Below, one piece after another: positions 60,116 to 64,000 of a stretch of 64,000 nucleotides of DNA. Source of the DNA: Candidatus Methylophosphatis roskildensis (GTDB lineage Bacteria; Pseudomonadota; Gammaproteobacteria; Burkholderiales; Rhodocyclaceae); NCBI GenBank assembly GCA_016708905.1, contig JADJEV010000005.1:434001-498000 (forward strand). Reading direction: 5' to 3'. Positions within the stretch are counted from its first letter, which is position 1. Every line of letters starts with the position of its first letter. Under the pieces are notes generated by a model. The model did no database searches and was not told the DNA's origin. It saw only the letters and a program-made list of their open reading frames with translations. The translations under genes were made by a program, and so were the position numbers.

Positions 60116-62770
60116 ATGATCACCCGAATGTTTCGTCCCCTGCTGCAGATCCTGCTCGCCGCCTTGTTCGCGCTCGCGCTGTCCGCGCAGGCGGCCGCCG
60201 ATCCGCCCGGACGGGTTGGCCGCATCGCCTGGATGTCGGGCACCGTGCAATTGCGCAACAGCGACACCGGCGAGTGGAACACTGCGGTGCTCAACTGGCC
60301 GCTGACCAATGGCGATGCCTTGTCGACCGGCCCCGGTGCCCGCCTGGAGATCGGCATCGGCAGCACCATCGTGCGCCTCGATTCGAGCAGCGAGCTGTCG
60401 ATCGACCAGATCGACGATCAGCGCGTCCGCCTCTTTCTGGTTTCCGGCAGCGCGAGCGTGCGCCTGCGTTCGCGCGAATCGGCCCGGGAATTCGAACTGG
60501 CGACGCGCGACGGCAGTTTCACCACGCAGGATGTCGGCGCCTTCCGCTTCGATCACGAGAACAACGTGAGCAGCGCCACACCCTACCTGGGCACCCTGCA
60601 TTTCGAGGCCGAGGACAGCGAACTCGAAATTCCCAACGGCCAGCGCGCGCAGTTCTGGTATGCCGGACGCACGGCCTATTCGTTGTCGAGTCCACCGCGC
60701 GACGATTTCAGCGAATGGAGCGTCGCACGCGACCGGCGGCTGGACACGCGCGACACCCGCCGCTATGTGTCGCAGGAGATGACCGGCTACGAGGATCTGG
60801 CCGGCCACGGCGACTGGTACGACAGCGTCGATTACGGCCCGGTCTGGTATCCGAGTGTCGTAGCCGCCGGCTGGGCGCCCTATCGCGCCGGTCACTGGGC
60901 CTGGGTGGCGCCGTGGGGCTGGACCTGGATCGACGATGCGCCGTGGGGCTTCGCGCCCTTCCACTATGGCCGCTGGGTCTGGCATCGCGACCGCTGGGGC
61001 TGGGCACCCGGGCGCATCGTTGCCCGGCCGGTCTATGCGCCGGCGCTAGTCGCCTGGGTCGGCACGCCGAAGCTCTCAATCGGCATTTCCAGTGCGCCCA
61101 CGGTCGGCTGGTTTCCGCTCGCGCCGCGCGAAGTCTATGTGCCGAGCTACCGCTGCAGTCCGACCTACGTGCGCCAGGTCAACATCACCCATGTCACGCG
61201 CATCGACAACGTGACGCAGATCATAAACGAACCGAATCGGGTGATGGAGCGGACGAAGTTCGTCAATCGCCGCCTGCCGCAGGCGGTGACCATCGTGCCG
61301 GCCGAGGTGGTGACGCAACGGCGACCGGTCGGACCGGCCGTCGAACGCAATCGCAATCCGCGTTTCCTCGAAACGATCAACCGCCAGGCCCCGCTCGCCC
61401 AGGCGCCGGTCGCCGCGCCGCCACTGCCGCCGCGCGTCGACCCGGACCGGCGCGAACGCGACCGTCGCGAACGCGAGGGACGCGGTGCCAACTCGCGCGA
61501 GCGTCGCCCCGATTCCGATCGTCAGCCCGGCGACCGGCGTGGCACGCCGGCGGCCGCCGCACCGCTGCCGGCACCACTCAATGCCGCGCCCGCCGTCACG
61601 CCGCAGCCACCTGCGCCTCAGTCGCCGCGTGGCGAGCCGCCTCGCCGGCCGGAAGGACCGCCCAACGCCAATCCGCGCTTCAACCGCGGCCAGCCGCCAG
61701 CCGCGCCGGAAGCCGCCGTACAGTCGAACCCGCCGACCGCCGGGCCGGCGCTGCCGCCGCGCTTCGACCCGGACCGGCGCGAACGCGACCGGCGCGACGG
61801 CAAGCCGCCCGAGCCTCGCCCCAATTCCGACCGTCAGCCCGGCGACCGGCGCGGCACGCCGCCGCCCGCCGCACCGCAGCCTGCCCCGCTCAATGCCACG
61901 CCCATGCCCGCGCCCGCTGTCACGCCGCAGGCGCCGGCACCCCAGCCGCCGCGCGGCGAGCCGCCTCGCCGCCCGGATGCACCGTCCGACACCAATCCGC
62001 GTTTCAACCGCGGCCAGCCGCCAGCCACGCCGGACGCCGCCGCACAGCCGAAACCGGCGACCACCGCGCCGGCGCTACCGCCGCGCTTCGACCCGGGCCG
62101 GCGCGAACGTGACCGAAACAGTGACAACGCGCGCGAGCGTCGCCCCGATTCCGATCGCCAGCCCGGCGAGCGGCGCGGTGCACTGCCGGCCCCGGCCCCG
62201 CAGCCTGCCCCGCTCAATGTTGCGCCGGCTCCCGCTGCCGTACCGCAGGCGCCGGCGCCCCAGCCGCCGCGCAGCGAACGGCCGCGCCGGCCGGACACAC
62301 CGGCGGATGCCAATCCGCGCTTCAACCGCGTCCAGCCGCAAGCCGCACCGGAAGCCGCTGCGCCGCCGGTGCCGGCAATCCGGCCGCCGCGCATGGAGCC
62401 GCGACCGATGGAGTCGCCACGCCGGCCGGACACTCCGCCCAATGCCGATCCGCGCGTCAACCGCCAGAGCGCGCCGGCAGCAAGCCCGTCTGCACCAATG
62501 CCAGCGCAGCGCCGCCAGATCGAACGTGAGTTGCCGGCAGCGCGGCCGGCTCCGCGCAACCAGGCCATGCCTGCCCCGCCGCCGGCGCAGCCGGCGGTTC
62601 AGCGCAGCCAGCCGATGCCGGCACGCGAAGCCAGACCGGAACGGGCCGAACAGCCGCGCAATCCGCGCCACGATGCCGCGCAAGGAATGCAGGGATCGAA
62701 GGCGCAAGGCGACCAGCAGCCGCCGAACAACCCGCGCCGAAGACTCGACAGCGAGCGCGACAGCCGCTGA
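60116..62770 (+). CDS. FecR-domain secreted protein with Trp-rich core and Pro-rich repeat tail
   Basis: 884 residues. Signal peptide (LLQILLAALFALALSAQAAA), then a FecR-like beta domain at about 33-170 (GRIAWMSGTVQLRNSDTGEW, GDALSTGPGARLEIGIGST). A Trp-rich region at about 225-320 follows: YDSVDYGPVWYPSVVAAGWA, HWAWVAPWGWTWIDDAPWGF, HYGRWVWHRDRWGWAPG, of DUF6600 type. From about 440 to the end is a Pro/Arg/Ala-rich tail of four degenerate repeats of about 100-115 residues (PALPPRFDPDRRERDR, RPNSDRQPGDRRGTP, QPPRGEPPRRPD, NPRFNRGQPP). Probably a cell-surface or periplasmic structural protein; function unknown. Confidence 0.85.
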   Translation: MITRMFRPLLQILLAALFALALSAQAAADPPGRVGRIAWMSGTVQLRNSDTGEWNTAVLNWPLTNGDALSTGPGARLEIGIGSTIVRLDSSSELSIDQIDDQRVRLFLVSGSASVRLRSRESAREFELATRDGSFTTQDVGAFRFDHENNVSSATPYLGTLHFEAEDSELEIPNGQRAQFWYAGRTAYSLSSPPRDDFSEWSVARDRRLDTRDTRRYVSQEMTGYEDLAGHGDWYDSVDYGPVWYPSVVAAGWAPYRAGHWAWVAPWGWTWIDDAPWGFAPFHYGRWVWHRDRWGWAPGRIVARPVYAPALVAWVGTPKLSIGISSAPTVGWFPLAPREVYVPSYRCSPTYVRQVNITHVTRIDNVTQIINEPNRVMERTKFVNRRLPQAVTIVPAEVVTQRRPVGPAVERNRNPRFLETINRQAPLAQAPVAAPPLPPRVDPDRRERDRREREGRGANSRERRPDSDRQPGDRRGTPAAAAPLPAPLNAAPAVTPQPPAPQSPRGEPPRRPEGPPNANPRFNRGQPPAAPEAAVQSNPPTAGPALPPRFDPDRRERDRRDGKPPEPRPNSDRQPGDRRGTPPPAAPQPAPLNATPMPAPAVTPQAPAPQPPRGEPPRRPDAPSDTNPRFNRGQPPATPDAAAQPKPATTAPALPPRFDPGRRERDRNSDNARERRPDSDRQPGERRGALPAPAPQPAPLNVAPAPAAVPQAPAPQPPRSERPRRPDTPADANPRFNRVQPQAAPEAAAPPVPAIRPPRMEPRPMESPRRPDTPPNADPRVNRQSAPAASPSAPMPAQRRQIERELPAARPAPRNQAMPAPPPAQPAVQRSQPMPAREARPERAEQPRNPRHDAAQGMQGSKAQGDQQPPNNPRRRLDSERDSR

Positions 62771-62784
62771 ATCTGCGCCGCGGA

Positions 62785-63564
62785 TCAGCGCGCAGCGATC
62801 GAGCGCAGGGCGCGCGCAGCCGCCGTCATGCCGAATGCCGCTGTCACGCAGACCGAGGAGCCGTAGCCGGCGCAGTTGAGGCCCTGCAATGCGCGCGACG
62901 GGTCTTGCCCGGAATCCATGTCGCAGGCCGCCTGGCGCGGCATGACGACAGGCTCGGCCGAGAACACCGCCTCGATGCCGAACTTCTTCTTCGCCTCGCG
63001 GGTGAAGCCATGGTCGCGGCGCAACCGGGAGCGGACTTTCGACAGCAGCGCATCGCCCGCGCTGCGCGCCAGATCGTCGACCTGCACCCGCGTCGGATCG
63101 CTGCGCCCGCCCGCCCCGCCGCACATCACGAGCCGCTGCTTGTTGCGCCAGCAGTACGCGGCGAGTGCCGCCTTGGCCCGCACTTTGTCGATCGCGTCGA
63201 TCACCACGTCATGGGGCGTGGCGAGCAGTTCTTCGACGTTCGACTCGTCGATGAACTGCTCGATCGAGTCGACCACGCATTGCGGGTTGATCGCCGCGAT
63301 GCGGCTCGCCATGGCGTCGACCTTGGCGCGGCCGAAATCCGCCTCTATCGCGTGGATCTGCCGATTGACGTTGGATTCGGCGATGTGATCGAGATCGATC
63401 AGCGTGATGCGCCCGATCCCGCTGCGCGCCAGCGCCTCGGCCGACCAGGAGCCGACGCCGCCGATGCCGATGATGCAGACCGAGGCCGCGCGAACGCGCT
63501 CGGCCTGTTCCGTGCCATAGAGGCGCGCGATGCCGCCGAAGCGGCGCTGGTGATCGACGGTCAT
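62785..63564 (-). CDS. tcdA: tRNA threonylcarbamoyladenosine dehydratase (TcdA/CsdL)
   Basis: 259 residues, E1-like (ThiF/MoeB) fold. VCIIGIGGVGSWSAEALARS is the nucleotide-binding loop, ITLIDLDHIAESNVNRQIHA carries the Asp and Arg that hold ATP, and AIDKVRAKAALAAYCWRNKQ is typical of TcdA. The enzyme cyclises t6A in tRNAs reading ANN codons to ct6A. It converges with the FecR-type gene. An upstream ATG at 63606 would add 14 residues (MQGFASASNTSVAA); the 63564 start fits family length. Confidence 0.93.
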   Translation of the reverse strand: MTVDHQRRFGGIARLYGTEQAERVRAASVCIIGIGGVGSWSAEALARSGIGRITLIDLDHIAESNVNRQIHAIEADFGRAKVDAMASRIAAINPQCVVDSIEQFIDESNVEELLATPHDVVIDAIDKVRAKAALAAYCWRNKQRLVMCGGAGGRSDPTRVQVDDLARSAGDALLSKVRSRLRRDHGFTREAKKKFGIEAVFSAEPVVMPRQAACDMDSGQDPSRALQGLNCAGYGSSVCVTAAFGMTAAARALRSIAAR

Positions 63565-63626
63565 GGCGGCAACAGATGTGTTCGATGCGCTGGCAAAGCC
63601 TTGCATTCTATCCGCCACCGCATCGA

Positions 63627-63737
63627 CCTGGCGGCCGCATGGGTCGGCACTTCCGCATGGCATTGGTCTGAAAGCACCCCCGGATGCGCTTTCCCGGGCA
63701 GCCAACCCGCGGAGCGCCATCCCGCGCGGCTTCCAGC
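63627..63737. repeat. 111-bp dispersed palindromic repeat, copy D
   Basis: Right arm GCGCCATCCCGCGCGGCTTC continuing CAGC is the complement of the copy-B left arm with few differences; left arm CCTGGCGGCCGCATGGGTCG. Same 111-bp length as A and B. Upstream of tcdA. Confidence 0.7.
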
Positions 63738-64000
63738 GGGCCAGGTTGGGCAGAGTGGAGCAACGCCCAACACGTGCTCGCTGCTTCTTCCTCTCAAGGG
63801 GAAAGGCCGGGATGGGGGTGAAGCGGCGGATGTCCTCAAGTTTTTGCGTTGGGGATGCGCCGCGCCGGGGTGGCCCGGCAGCCAGTCACTTTTCTTGTCT
63901 CGCCAAGAAAAGTAACCAAAAGAAGGCGACCCGGGTTCGCCGGTTGCCCGGCGATGAAACTTCCGGCCAACTCCCCTGCGCTGCTCACGTCGGCGGGCGG
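63738..64000. other. Gene-free end of window with dispersed hairpin
   Basis: No convincing gene in the last 260 bases. ACTTTTCTTG (63888-63897), loop TCTCGC, CAAGAAAAGT (63904-63913) is a perfect 10-bp stem; this CGAGACAAGAAAAGT-type block before an AAAGAAGGCGACC-like stretch is a repeat seen dispersed in many proteobacterial genomes. Confidence 0.5.

Noticed and set aside
63840..63915. Minus-strand reading of a peptide rich in FWLLFLARQEK
   Set aside because: Translation of a dispersed hairpin repeat that recurs in many genomes; not a gene.

Overview
The window is a high-GC, gene-dense proteobacterial chromosome segment. A betaproteobacterium (Rhodocyclales or Burkholderiales type) is my best guess, an inference from the double-length UvrA, the Mrp operon, the Liv transporter set and overall gene style; no rRNA, tRNA or CRISPR array was seen, so there is no strong taxonomic marker.

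Layout. 1-2.4 kb: a tetR-hlyD-ABC efflux operon (minus strand), resembling enterobacterial cecR-ybhGF, with a near-consensus promoter against the tetR start codon. 2.5-3.8 kb: an ECF sigma factor and its DUF3379 partner. 3.8-9.2 kb: TonB receptor (frameshifted), YfiR-like periplasmic protein and a BarA-type hybrid histidine kinase in one minus-strand operon. 9.5-12 kb: a damaged glnS and an FAH-family hydrolase.

12.1-23.0 kb is the most rearranged part. A frameshifted 5' piece of nhaA (Na+/H+ antiporter) ends at 12300 and a 3' piece resumes at 22592. Between them lies a 10.3-kb island bounded by direct copies of a degenerate DDE-type IS, and its cargo is a complete mrp/mnh operon, a multisubunit Na+/H+ antiporter. 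Both IS copies carry the same 268-bp palindromic MITE. Copy 1 also carries a 1,652-bp element coding for an unrecognised 501-residue protein with a winged-helix-like C-terminus; copy 2 supplies the exact empty site.

23-33.5 kb: envelope and housekeeping genes (Yip1, a class A PBP, MFS, pyrF, exported MsrB and MsrA, AI-2E permease) and a VapBC module. 33.8-40.6 kb: a 2,262-residue tandem UvrA whose second half holds about five in-frame 252-bp repeats, each made of a dispersed palindromic unit plus half a zinc finger. 40.6-49.1 kb: ArsC-like protein, secreted hypotheticals, phosphoketolase, PaiB-type and flavodoxin-like proteins, and a hicBA module whose toxin gene is split by a complete 1,606-bp ISKra4-type element with 8-bp target duplication. 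49.3-55.3 kb: DUF808, a zeta-toxin-like P-loop protein, DUF1499, small secreted proteins, bacteriohemerythrin and an M23 peptidase. 55.4-60 kb: a livGFKHM ABC uptake operon. 60-63.6 kb: a FecR-type protein with a Trp-rich core and Pro-rich repeats, then tcdA.

A 111-bp palindromic repeat recurs between genes (29.4, 42.8 and 63.6 kb, with a diverged relative at 46.1 kb). Frameshifts in the TonB receptor, glnS and nhaA could be real decay or assembly error.
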